This document shows, one piece after another, positions 55,828 through 64,000 of a stretch of 64,000 nucleotides of DNA. Below the pieces are notes generated by a model, which saw only the letters and a list, made by a program, of their open reading frames with translations, was not told the DNA's origin and did not search any database. This DNA is from an uncultured Alphaproteobacteria bacterium (GTDB taxonomy: Bacteria > Pseudomonadota > Alphaproteobacteria > Rhodobacterales > Rhodobacteraceae), in NCBI GenBank assembly GCA_902567635.1, contig CACFNV010000001.1:1-64000 (forward strand). Direction: 5' to 3'. A program made the position numbers and the translations under genes. Within the stretch, counting starts at the first letter, position 1. Each line of letters opens with the position of its first letter.

Positions 55828-56739
55828 TCAAAAAAGAGTTGAATATAACCTTGGGCCTTGATCACCTAAAAATCTTGCTTTCACATGCGAAACATCTTGC
55901 ACAAATTCAAAAAAATTCCATATTGAATTATTGTCTTTTTTGATACTCCAGTCAACTATAGGTAAATTATCAAATTCAACATATTTGCTGGTTAGATATT
56001 TGACTGCTTCTTCTTCTCCACCAATCTTATCAAGCATACCAATTTTAAGGGCCATTCTACCGGTAAAAAGCTGTCCAGTTAAAACCTTGTTTAAGTTTTC
56101 CTTTGAAAGATTTCTTTCATTTACTATTAAGTTTTTGAACCAAACGAAAGTTTCATCTACCAATTCCTTATGTTTTTCAATAGCCTTTTCTGTTGGATAC
56201 TCAAAAAAATTAAATGATGTTTTTAAGTCTGCCGATTTAAAAGTATTTATACTGATCCCCAATTTTTCTAGTAACTCTGAAAAGTTTGGATACTGCACAA
56301 TCACTCCTACAGATCCAGTCAAGGTATTTCCTCTTGAAACAATAAAGTCAGTAGCAAGAGCAATCAAATAACCTCCTGATGCAGCTGTTTCTCCCAAGAC
56401 TGAAACACTAGGCTTTATTTGAGATAGTTTAGATAAAGATACATATATGGACTCCGCACCAACAACTGAACCACCAGGGCTATTAATATGGACAATTACA
56501 GCCTTTACATTCTCATTTAATTTTAACTGTGAAAATAAGTTCTGGAGGTCATTATCATCATGAATTTGACCCGCAACTTTTACTCTTGCGATATGTGGAT
56601 CACCTCTTTTTAAGTCCGATACGTTGTTTGCTAAGAATAAAACTGCTACAATGACTAAAACAAGGATTACACCCCCAAAAAAACCTCTTCTACGAGATCT
56701 TCTTTTAGCTTGATCAAATAATTCGAACTCAATCGACAT
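55828..56739 (-). CDS. sppA: Signal peptide peptidase SppA (S49)
   Basis: VKAVIVHINSPGGSVVGAESIY...AASGGYLIALATDFIV...TGSVGVI. Confidence 0.92.
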   Translation of the reverse strand: MSIEFELFDQAKRRSRRRGFFGGVILVLVIVAVLFLANNVSDLKRGDPHIARVKVAGQIHDDNDLQNLFSQLKLNENVKAVIVHINSPGGSVVGAESIYVSLSKLSQIKPSVSVLGETAASGGYLIALATDFIVSRGNTLTGSVGVIVQYPNFSELLEKLGISINTFKSADLKTSFNFFEYPTEKAIEKHKELVDETFVWFKNLIVNERNLSKENLNKVLTGQLFTGRMALKIGMLDKIGGEEEAVKYLTSKYVEFDNLPIVDWSIKKDNNSIWNFFEFVQDVSHVKARFLGDQGPRLYSTLF

Positions 56740-58434
56740 TTAATCGCTTTTTTCGTCCTGATCTTTTAAAGCTGCTCCTAAAATATCACCCAAAGACGCA
56801 CCTGAGTCTGAAGAACCATATTGTTCAACGGCTTCCTTTTCTTCAGCCAATTCTAATGCTTTGATAGAGAGCGTTAGCTTTCTTGAGTTTTTATCAACAC
56901 TGATAACTTTCGCATCAAGTTTGTCTCCCTCTGAAAATCTATCCGGTCTTTGCTCTGCTCTATCACGAGACAAGTCTGATCTCTTGATAAAGCCTTTGGA
57001 ACCCTCACAAATAACTTCCACACCAGAATCTTCCACTTTTGATACTACAGCTGTAACTGTACTACCTTTTTTAATATTCTTGGCAACCGATTCAAATGGA
57101 TCCTTACTCAATGCTTTGATCGAAAGTGAAATTCTTTCTTTTTCTACGTCTATATCAGTTACAACAGCTTTAACATGGTCGCCTTTTTTAAAATCTTTAA
57201 TAGCTTCTTCCCCGGATTTTTCCCAATGCAAATCCGAAAGATGTACCATTCCATCGATATCATTTCCTAAACCTACAAAAAGACCAAATTCAGTTATATT
57301 TTTAATTTCGGCTTCTATTACGCTTCCACTAGGATTACCATTTAGAAAGTTCTCCCAAGGGTTTCCCTGAATTTGCTTCAGGCCTAAACTAACCCTTCTT
57401 TTTTCCTTGTCCAATTCCAATACCTTAACCTCGACTTCTTGACTGGTTGATAATATTTTTCCAGGGTGAACATTTTTTTTAGTCCAAGACATCTCGGAAA
57501 CATGGACCAAACCCTCGACACCAGCCTCTAACTCAACAAAAGCACCATAATCAGTTATATTTGTTACTAATCCCTTTTGGTTTGATCCAATAGGAAACCT
57601 AGATTCCACATCTGCCCAGGGGTCAACGTCTAATTGCTTCATTCCTAAGCTAATTCTATTTGTCTCTTTGTTGACCTTTATTATTTGTACCTTGATTGAA
57701 TCTCCCAGCGTTAAAACTTCAGAAGGATGATTTATTCTTTTCCATGCAATATCAGTAACATGTAGAAGCCCATCTAAACCTCCCAAATCAACAAAGGCCC
57801 CATAGTCAGTTATATTTTTTACCACTCCCTCAACCGTATTACCTTCAGCCAAATTTCCGACAAGTTCTGCTCTCTGTTCAGCTCTAGACTCTTCCAGAAC
57901 AGCTCTTCTTGAAACAACAATATTCCCTCTTTTTCGATCCATTTTAAGTACTTGAAATGGTTGAGGTACATTCATCAAGGGGACAGTGTCTTTTATAGGC
58001 CGCACATCCACTTGGCTCCCCGGCAAAAAAGCAATGGCACCATCTAAATCGACAGTAAAACCTCCCTTTACCTTTCCGAATATAATTCCATCTACTCTTT
58101 CTTCAGTCTTTGCCGCTCTCTCGAGCTTATCCCATGCTTCTTCCCTTCTAGCTTTTTCTCGACTTACTACCGCTTCTCCCTTTGAATTCTCAACCCTCTC
58201 AAGATATACCTCAACCACGTCACCGACTTTCAGTTCATCTGATTTACCAGATACACCTGAAAATTCACGAAGGTCAATCCGTCCTTCCATTTTGTAACCA
58301 ATATCAATAATTGCTTGCCCAGCCTCTATAGCTATTATTGTACCGTTTACTACAGTATTTTCTTTTGGGGTACCTTCCTCAAAACTTTTATTGAGTAGGG
58401 ATTCAAATTCAGCCAAATTATTAGCTGTTTCCAT
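56740..58434 (-). CDS. rpsA: 30S ribosomal protein S1
   Basis: 564 aa with repeated S1 domains (GAFVDLGGLDGLLHVTDIAWKRINHPSEVL). Confidence 0.97.
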   Translation of the reverse strand: METANNLAEFESLLNKSFEEGTPKENTVVNGTIIAIEAGQAIIDIGYKMEGRIDLREFSGVSGKSDELKVGDVVEVYLERVENSKGEAVVSREKARREEAWDKLERAAKTEERVDGIIFGKVKGGFTVDLDGAIAFLPGSQVDVRPIKDTVPLMNVPQPFQVLKMDRKRGNIVVSRRAVLEESRAEQRAELVGNLAEGNTVEGVVKNITDYGAFVDLGGLDGLLHVTDIAWKRINHPSEVLTLGDSIKVQIIKVNKETNRISLGMKQLDVDPWADVESRFPIGSNQKGLVTNITDYGAFVELEAGVEGLVHVSEMSWTKKNVHPGKILSTSQEVEVKVLELDKEKRRVSLGLKQIQGNPWENFLNGNPSGSVIEAEIKNITEFGLFVGLGNDIDGMVHLSDLHWEKSGEEAIKDFKKGDHVKAVVTDIDVEKERISLSIKALSKDPFESVAKNIKKGSTVTAVVSKVEDSGVEVICEGSKGFIKRSDLSRDRAEQRPDRFSEGDKLDAKVISVDKNSRKLTLSIKALELAEEKEAVEQYGSSDSGASLGDILGAALKDQDEKSD

Positions 58435-58481
58435 TAAATTCTCCTTTTTTCACCAAAATTGGCTTTTTTTGTAAGCTTTTT

Positions 58482-59126
58482 CTATTCGGAAGAACCGAGA
58501 CTCAGACTTTTATACTTTTTTTCCACAATTTCAATAATTTCTTTTTTCAAACTGCCAAATGGAATATTGGAGGTGTCTATTATTGTTGCATCTTTAAGAC
58601 ATACAAGTGGAGCTATAGCTCGATTAATATCTCTTTGATCTCTGGCTTTTAAGCTAGCTTCCAACTCTTTAAGAGAAATATTCTGACCCATTCGTTTCAT
58701 GTCTTTCTGTCGGCGAACCGCTCTTATACTTAAATTAGCTGTAACAAAAAGTTTTATTTGCGCCTGCGGAAAAACAATGCTCCCAATATCACGTCCGTCC
58801 AAAACTGCTCCATTCGATTGATTTGGAAAGTTACGTTGAAACGTTAGAAGTGCATCTCTTATATCCTTTTCCTTAGCCAACTTACTTGCTTCTTCACCAA
58901 ATTTTTGCAGCCTTAACTGTGGATCAGAAAGATCATCCTCTGTAAGGCCATTTACAACTTTCAAGGCATTTTTCAAAGATGCAGTTTTATAATTTTTTAT
59001 TGTCTTAAAAGCCAAAGCTCTGTAAAGTAACCCTGTATCCAAATAATTAATTTGAAAATACTCAGCTATTATTTTAGCAACTGTTCCCTTGCCAGAAGCA
59101 GAGGGACCATCAACGGCAATTATCAA
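58482..59126 (-). CDS. cmk: (d)CMP kinase
   Basis: IIAVDGPSASGKGTVAKIIAEYF...LDTGLLYRALAF...VLDGRDIGSIVFPQA. Confidence 0.95.
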   Translation of the reverse strand: MIIAVDGPSASGKGTVAKIIAEYFQINYLDTGLLYRALAFKTIKNYKTASLKNALKVVNGLTEDDLSDPQLRLQKFGEEASKLAKEKDIRDALLTFQRNFPNQSNGAVLDGRDIGSIVFPQAQIKLFVTANLSIRAVRRQKDMKRMGQNISLKELEASLKARDQRDINRAIAPLVCLKDATIIDTSNIPFGSLKKEIIEIVEKKYKSLSLGSSE

Positions 59127-59158
59127 TTTTTCCTTTGATATAATACCTTCCTCTTTAA

Positions 59159-60469
59159 TTAATTTTGCATAATATTTGCTCCTACTTTTCTAAACTCGTT
59201 TATAAAAGTAGGGAAACTAGTATTTATCGATGAATATTCATCTAAAATGATAGGTTTTTCAGAAGCTTGACCTAGACACAAAAAGGACATTGCTACTCTG
59301 TGATCTCCAAAAGTCCTTATTTTGGCACCTCCTGTCACCTTTTTTTGTCCACTTACAATAAGAAAGTCATCACCATATTCTATTTCAATCCCACATTGCT
59401 TTAAACCTTTTGCCATCGATACAATTCGATTGCTCTCTTTGACTGTTAGCTCTTTGATACCTCTCATGATAGTTTTCCCAGTTGCAAATGATGCAATTAT
59501 TGACAGTATTGGGTATTCATCGATCATACTTGGGACCCTGGATATGGGCACTTCAATACCTTTCAATTTGGAAAAACATACAGTTAAATCTGCAACTAAT
59601 TCGCCACTGATGGTTCTGTTGTTAGATAACTCTATTTTTGCCCCCATTTCCTTAACCGTTTCCAAGAAACCACTTCTGGTGTGATTCATACATAAATTAT
59701 AAAGATTTATACTTGAGTCTTTCACGATTAAAGCACTGGCAATAAAAAAAGCTGCTGATGATGGGTCTGTTGGAACAACAATTTTTTTTGGAGTTAGTTC
59801 CTGAAATCCTAGCAATTTGTGAGAAAATCCTTTTGAGGAAAATTTACTATCTACTTTTACTCCAAAATCACTAAGCATATTTTCAGTATGATTACGAGTA
59901 AGACTTTTTTCAATATAGGTTGTTTCTCCTCTGCAATTTAACCCTGCAAGTAAAACAGCTGATTTTATCTGCGCAGAGTCTATTTTTGATTCAAATCTTA
60001 TTGGAAGAGGCTCTTTTGCACCTGTGATGGTAATTGGCAAAAATGAGTTTTCCCTAGCAATAAAGCTTGCGCCCATCCTCTCTAAGGGTTCAATTATTCT
60101 ATCCATGGGTCTTTTACTTAAACTAGGGTCTCCGACAAAAACCGCTTTAATCGGGGTTGTAGAGATTGCACCCATTAATAATCTACACGTAGTACCTGAA
60201 TTACCGCAATCAATTACATTTTCAGGGGAAGAAAAACCTCCCACGCCAAAACCATATACTTCCCAATTATTTTTGTTCTTAATAATCCTTGCCCCAAATT
60301 TTTCCATTGCTTTTATTGTTCTGTAAATATCTTCAGACTCAAGGAGACCTTCGATCACTGTTTTTCCAATAGATAGAGCTCCAAATATGATTGCTCTATG
60401 AGATATAGATTTGTCCCCAGGCAAAATTATGTTTCCCTGAAGTGAATTAGTTTTACTTGATGTTATCAT
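59159..60469 (-). CDS. aroA: 3-phosphoshikimate 1-carboxyvinyltransferase (EPSP synthase)
   Basis: LPGDKSISHRAIIFGAL...DCGNSGTTCRLLMG...GDPSLSKRPMDRI. Confidence 0.96.
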   Translation of the reverse strand: MITSSKTNSLQGNIILPGDKSISHRAIIFGALSIGKTVIEGLLESEDIYRTIKAMEKFGARIIKNKNNWEVYGFGVGGFSSPENVIDCGNSGTTCRLLMGAISTTPIKAVFVGDPSLSKRPMDRIIEPLERMGASFIARENSFLPITITGAKEPLPIRFESKIDSAQIKSAVLLAGLNCRGETTYIEKSLTRNHTENMLSDFGVKVDSKFSSKGFSHKLLGFQELTPKKIVVPTDPSSAAFFIASALIVKDSSINLYNLCMNHTRSGFLETVKEMGAKIELSNNRTISGELVADLTVCFSKLKGIEVPISRVPSMIDEYPILSIIASFATGKTIMRGIKELTVKESNRIVSMAKGLKQCGIEIEYGDDFLIVSGQKKVTGGAKIRTFGDHRVAMSFLCLGQASEKPIILDEYSSINTSFPTFINEFRKVGANIMQN

Positions 60470-60532
60470 TTGAAATTAAAATCTTTTGCATTTTATTAAA
60501 TTTAAGATAAATCTTTTTCGTGTATATTTGTT

Positions 60533-61218
60533 TTAATTCTTTGAGTATACAAGATAGAAGGGCTTTCTTCCTTCTTGAATTGCTTTCTCTTCATACTTTG
60601 TATTTTTATTTAAAAACCATCGATAATTCTTTTTTATTGGATTGAATTTAAGTCTCCTAAAAATTTTCATCTGTTCAAAAAGCGCAATTATTTGGTTTTT
60701 ATAATCGAGAATATCTGTTGCCATACAAATCTTACCTCCCCTTTTTAAACAAAAACATATATTTTCTATATTCTCCCAGTTAAGCAACCTACGTTCATGA
60801 TGCCTTTTTTTCGGCCATGGATCTGGAAAAAGAATGTAAAATCTTTCTATTGATTCTTTAGGAAGAAAATTGAAAAGTATTCGTATATCTCCGTGAAATA
60901 TTTTAATATTTTTTAATTCACGCTTGTAGGCATTAAAACAAGTTGAAGCCACTCCGTTCTGAAAAACTTCACACCCGACAAAATTTATTTCTCTTCTTTC
61001 AAAGGCCTGATCAATAAGATGCTCACCATTTCCAAATCCGATCTCTACCCAACATTTTTTTTTTTTATAAACGCTGGGCCTGTAATCAAATCAAACGCCA
61101 TTTTGCTGTGAAGCTGATCCATGCCCATAGCTTGGTTTTTTGTCAGCCTTCTTCCCTTTATTCGTCCAAAAGTTCTGGTCTTAGTGAAGTCATAGAATGC
61201 TTTTTCTTTTATATCCAC
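60533..61218 (-). pseudogene. trmB: tRNA (guanine(46)-N7)-methyltransferase, coding frame interrupted at a poly(A)12 tract (frameshift, slippage-dependent, or sequencing error)
   Basis: N-terminal frame from GTG 61218 (VDIKEKAFYDFTKTRTFGRIKGRRLTKNQAM...GPAFIKKKNVG*) stops at TAG 61047-61045; the other frame continues CWVEIGFGNGEHLIDQAFERREINFVGCEVFQNGVASTCFNAYKREL...FPDPWPKKRHHERRL. They join only with +1 or -2 nt in T12 at 61055-61066. Confidence 0.85.
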
Positions 61219-61232
61219 TATATTATTACTCT

Positions 61233-62399
61233 TTAAATCATCGATCTTATTTTATCTACTAAATCGGTTTTCTCCCAAGAGAAGCTTCCATTATCTTCCG
61301 GAGATCTCCCAAAATGCCCATAAGCTGACGTTTTTTCGTAGATTGGTTTCCTAAGGTTCAACCTTTCAATTATACCTTTTGGTGTCAAATCTACTAATTC
61401 GGAGATCAATCTCTCCAGCCTTCTTTCTTCAACTTTAGAAGAATCAAAGGTATCAACATAAATTGAAAGAGGTTCCGCAACACCAATCGCATAGGACAGC
61501 TGTATTAAACATCTTGAAGCCACTTTTGAGGCAACTATGTTTTTTGCAATGTATCTTGCTACATAAGCAGCAGATCTATCCACTTTTGTGGGGTCTTTTC
61601 CTGAAAAAGCTCCTCCACCATGAGGAGCGGCCCCCCCATAGGTATCAACTATGATTTTTCTACCTGTCAACCCTGCATCTCCGTCAGGACCTCCAATAAC
61701 AAATTTTCCAGTTGGATTGATATGCCAGCTCGTATTTTCAGACAACCATTCTAGAGGCACAACTTTTTTTACATATGGTTCAACAATATCTCTTACATCA
61801 GCCGATGAAAGATTAGGGTCGATGTGTTGAGTTGACAAAACAAGTGACTCAATAGAAACGGGCTTACCATTCTTATATCTTAGTGTTAGTTGAGATTTGG
61901 AGTCTGGCCCAAGATTTTTTTCTATCCCTTTGTGCCTAGCTTCAGCTAATTCTTTTAAAATCATATGTGCGTAATGAAGTGGTGCTGGCATTAGCTCAGG
62001 CGTTTCCTCTACCGCATACCCAAACATTATTCCTTGATCACCGGCTCCATCACGATCAACTCCTTGAGATATATCGCTTGACTGTTGATGTATTAAATTA
62101 GAAATCTTTAAGTTTTTCCAATGAAATCCTTCTTGCTCATAGCCAATTTCTTTAACAACTTTTCTTACGAGTTCATCTATTTCGGGCTTTAGAGAATTAA
62201 ACTCTAAGCCTGTTGAAAACCCAACTTCTCCACCTACAACGACAGTATTTGTAGTGGAAAATGTCTCACATGCCACTCTAGCCAACTTGTCTTTTTCTAA
62301 ACAAAAATCCAGTATTGCATCAGAAATTCTATCACAAATTTTATCCGGATGACCCTCCGAAACTGACTCAGAAGTAAAAATAAAATCCTCTCTACCCAA
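61233..62399 (-). CDS. metK: S-adenosylmethionine synthetase
   Basis: [24 protein letters not shown]...[12 protein letters not shown]...[19 protein letters not shown]. Confidence 0.98.
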   Translation of the reverse strand: MGREDFIFTSESVSEGHPDKICDRISDAILDFCLEKDKLARVACETFSTTNTVVVGGEVGFSTGLEFNSLKPEIDELVRKVVKEIGYEQEGFHWKNLKISNLIHQQSSDISQGVDRDGAGDQGIMFGYAVEETPELMPAPLHYAHMILKELAEARHKGIEKNLGPDSKSQLTLRYKNGKPVSIESLVLSTQHIDPNLSSADVRDIVEPYVKKVVPLEWLSENTSWHINPTGKFVIGGPDGDAGLTGRKIIVDTYGGAAPHGGGAFSGKDPTKVDRSAAYVARYIAKNIVASKVASRCLIQLSYAIGVAEPLSIYVDTFDSSKVEERRLERLISELVDLTPKGIIERLNLRKPIYEKTSAYGHFGRSPEDNGSFSWEKTDLVDKIRSMI

Positions 62400-62419
62400 A
62401 TTTTGTCTCCTTATAATTT

Positions 62420-63922
62420 TTAATAAAATCTTTTTCTTAAAATTAGGTAATGTACGAGAATAGATATTAATGATAAAAGAAGTAAATAGGAACTTAAATT
62501 TTTACCCATTTTATTATACAAGCTATTCTTTATTGTTTCTTCTCCATTAATTTTAACATCTATAAATCCTCGCTTATCAACCGGAATATATTTTGTCACC
62601 TTACCAAATTTATTCACCTTAGCAGAGATACCGGTATTAGCAACGCGAACCAAAGGCAAATTATTTTCTAACGCCCGCATTCTTGAAATAGTTAAATGTT
62701 GATTTGGCCCGCCCTTTTTCCCAAACCATGCATCATTGGTTATATTTACAAACCATTTAGCATTATTAACTTTGTCAATAATCTCATTAGAAAAGAGTGA
62801 ATCGTAGCAAATTAAAGTAACAAAGGGAGGGACAGAAATTTTTTCTGTAACTTTCAGACCTTTACCAGAACTAAATCCTTTGCTCAATAGCTTGTGTTTC
62901 CCAAAAAAATTTATGTATCCTAAAAATCGAGCGAAAGGAAAGTATTCACCAAAGGGTACTAGGTAACTTTTGTCATAAACGGAAACAATTTTTCCATATT
63001 TATCAATTAAAAATGCTGAATTAAATATCTTCTTTTTTTCCCGATTAACTCTCAAACCACCCAAAATCAAGGGAGCTTTAATTTTCGTTACTATATTTGT
63101 CAGTTTGTCGCTATTTTCCTCTGGTAACCAAGTGACAGAGGTCTCGGGCCAAATCACTAAATCGGGATATGGTTTTTTTTCACTTAAATTTAAAAGGATA
63201 TTTAAGTTTTTATTTTCATTCTCTTTTTTCCATTTTTCTCTCTGCTTAATGTTTGGCTGAACGATTCTTACTGTAAAAAAATTATCTTTATGGCTATCCT
63301 CTAATTCATAATTATTTCCAAAAGCACCATACAAAAAGCTAAATAAAATAACGACACCTGAACTGAAAGTTATAAATGTTGGGTAACAAAGTGTAGATCC
63401 CAAAATAAGTATTATTGCTGAAAACCAATATGGACCTAACCAAGAAACAAATATTATTGCAGGAGAATCTATCCAAGCATAAGCTACAATTCCCCAGGGA
63501 AAGCCAGTAAATATATAGGAACGAGTTAGTTCCATCAAAACCAAAAAAATTGAAAAAATCAAAACTTTTTCTCTCTTGGATTCAATTCTCTGAGTAGCTA
63601 GAAAACTTAAATAGAAAGCTAAACCCCAAAAAGAAGCTAAAAAACCGACAAAAATTGTAAAACCAGCTGTTGCAACCGAGAAGTTATTGTCGAATTCAAT
63701 TAGAAAAGGATTTATTATCCAAGCAAAAGTAAGTCCAAAATATCCAAGTCCGAGAAAATAACCAAAAAAAAATGACTGACTATTATTCTTAGTATAATTT
63801 ACCCAGAAAAAGCCAGTTAATGGTAGAGAAAGAAATGCTATCATAGGAGCATTAAAAGGCTCATGACCTAAACCAAATAAGCACCCCAAAAGCAAAAAGC
63901 CAAAGCAATAAAATTTAAACAG
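62420..63922 (-). CDS. lnt: Apolipoprotein N-acyltransferase (start uncertain: CTG 63922 or TTG 63895)
   Basis: Multi-TM N-term plus nitrilase domain ([45 protein letters not shown]). Confidence 0.92.
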   Translation of the reverse strand: MFKFYCFGFLLLGCLFGLGHEPFNAPMIAFLSLPLTGFFWVNYTKNNSQSFFFGYFLGLGYFGLTFAWIINPFLIEFDNNFSVATAGFTIFVGFLASFWGLAFYLSFLATQRIESKREKVLIFSIFLVLMELTRSYIFTGFPWGIVAYAWIDSPAIIFVSWLGPYWFSAIILILGSTLCYPTFITFSSGVVILFSFLYGAFGNNYELEDSHKDNFFTVRIVQPNIKQREKWKKENENKNLNILLNLSEKKPYPDLVIWPETSVTWLPEENSDKLTNIVTKIKAPLILGGLRVNREKKKIFNSAFLIDKYGKIVSVYDKSYLVPFGEYFPFARFLGYINFFGKHKLLSKGFSSGKGLKVTEKISVPPFVTLICYDSLFSNEIIDKVNNAKWFVNITNDAWFGKKGGPNQHLTISRMRALENNLPLVRVANTGISAKVNKFGKVTKYIPVDKRGFIDVKINGEETIKNSLYNKMGKNLSSYLLLLSLISILVHYLILRKRFY

Positions 63923-63942
63923 CCTTTACCTCAAATTAAAAG

Positions 63943-64000
63943 TTAATTTTTTAGAGTTAACCTCAATCTTTTTACGCGCCTAGGGTCTGCATCCAAGACT
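63943..64000 (-). CDS. HlyC/CorC-family protein, extreme C-terminus (truncated by window edge)
   Basis: Minus-strand frame VLDADPRRVKRLRLTLKN* resembles the conserved CorC tail (ADPRRIKR-type) and precedes lnt as in many alphaproteobacteria. Confidence 0.6.
   Translation of the reverse strand, partial: VLDADPRRVKRLRLTLKN

Noticed and set aside
56861-57370. 169-aa plus-strand ORF
   Set aside because: Antisense to rpsA repeats; biased composition typical of a shadow ORF.

Overview
The window is a compact, AT-rich, gene-dense bacterial chromosome segment. Gene content and order look alphaproteobacterial; a marine, streamlined Rhodospirillales/SAR116-like lineage is my inference only. It carries about 57 housekeeping genes on both strands with very short intergenic gaps. 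I found no rRNA, tRNA, CRISPR array, prophage, IS element or defence island. Recognisable blocks are: argG (3' end); dapD-dapE-mce; aspS / carB; proC-YbjN-UbiK; lgt-midA-pgeF-trxB-purE-purK; groES-groEL; HAD-ribF-ycgN-prs; the F1 ATPase operon atpHAGDC; gloB-clpA; a MotA/TolQ-like plus MotB/OmpA-like pair; hisC-tyrA-priA; fsaA-DUF484-xerC; ileS; truA; ychF / trpA-rplY-pth / trpB-trpF; lapA-ihfB-sppA-rpsA-cmk-aroA; and trmB-metK-lnt-corC (3' end). The best second-look items are: (1) trmB is out of frame at a 12-A homopolymer, so it needs slippage, is a pseudogene, or reflects a base-calling error; (2) the layout is explained by a ~2.2 kb local inversion of trpA-rplY-pth that would have split both trpBA and pth-ychF; (3) an uncharacterised proton-channel/OmpA envelope motor pair with a long coiled coil; (4) lnt has a likely non-canonical (CTG/TTG) start; (5) palindromic candidate operators lie upstream of carB and groES. 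I did not find convincing evidence of a wholly new biological system.
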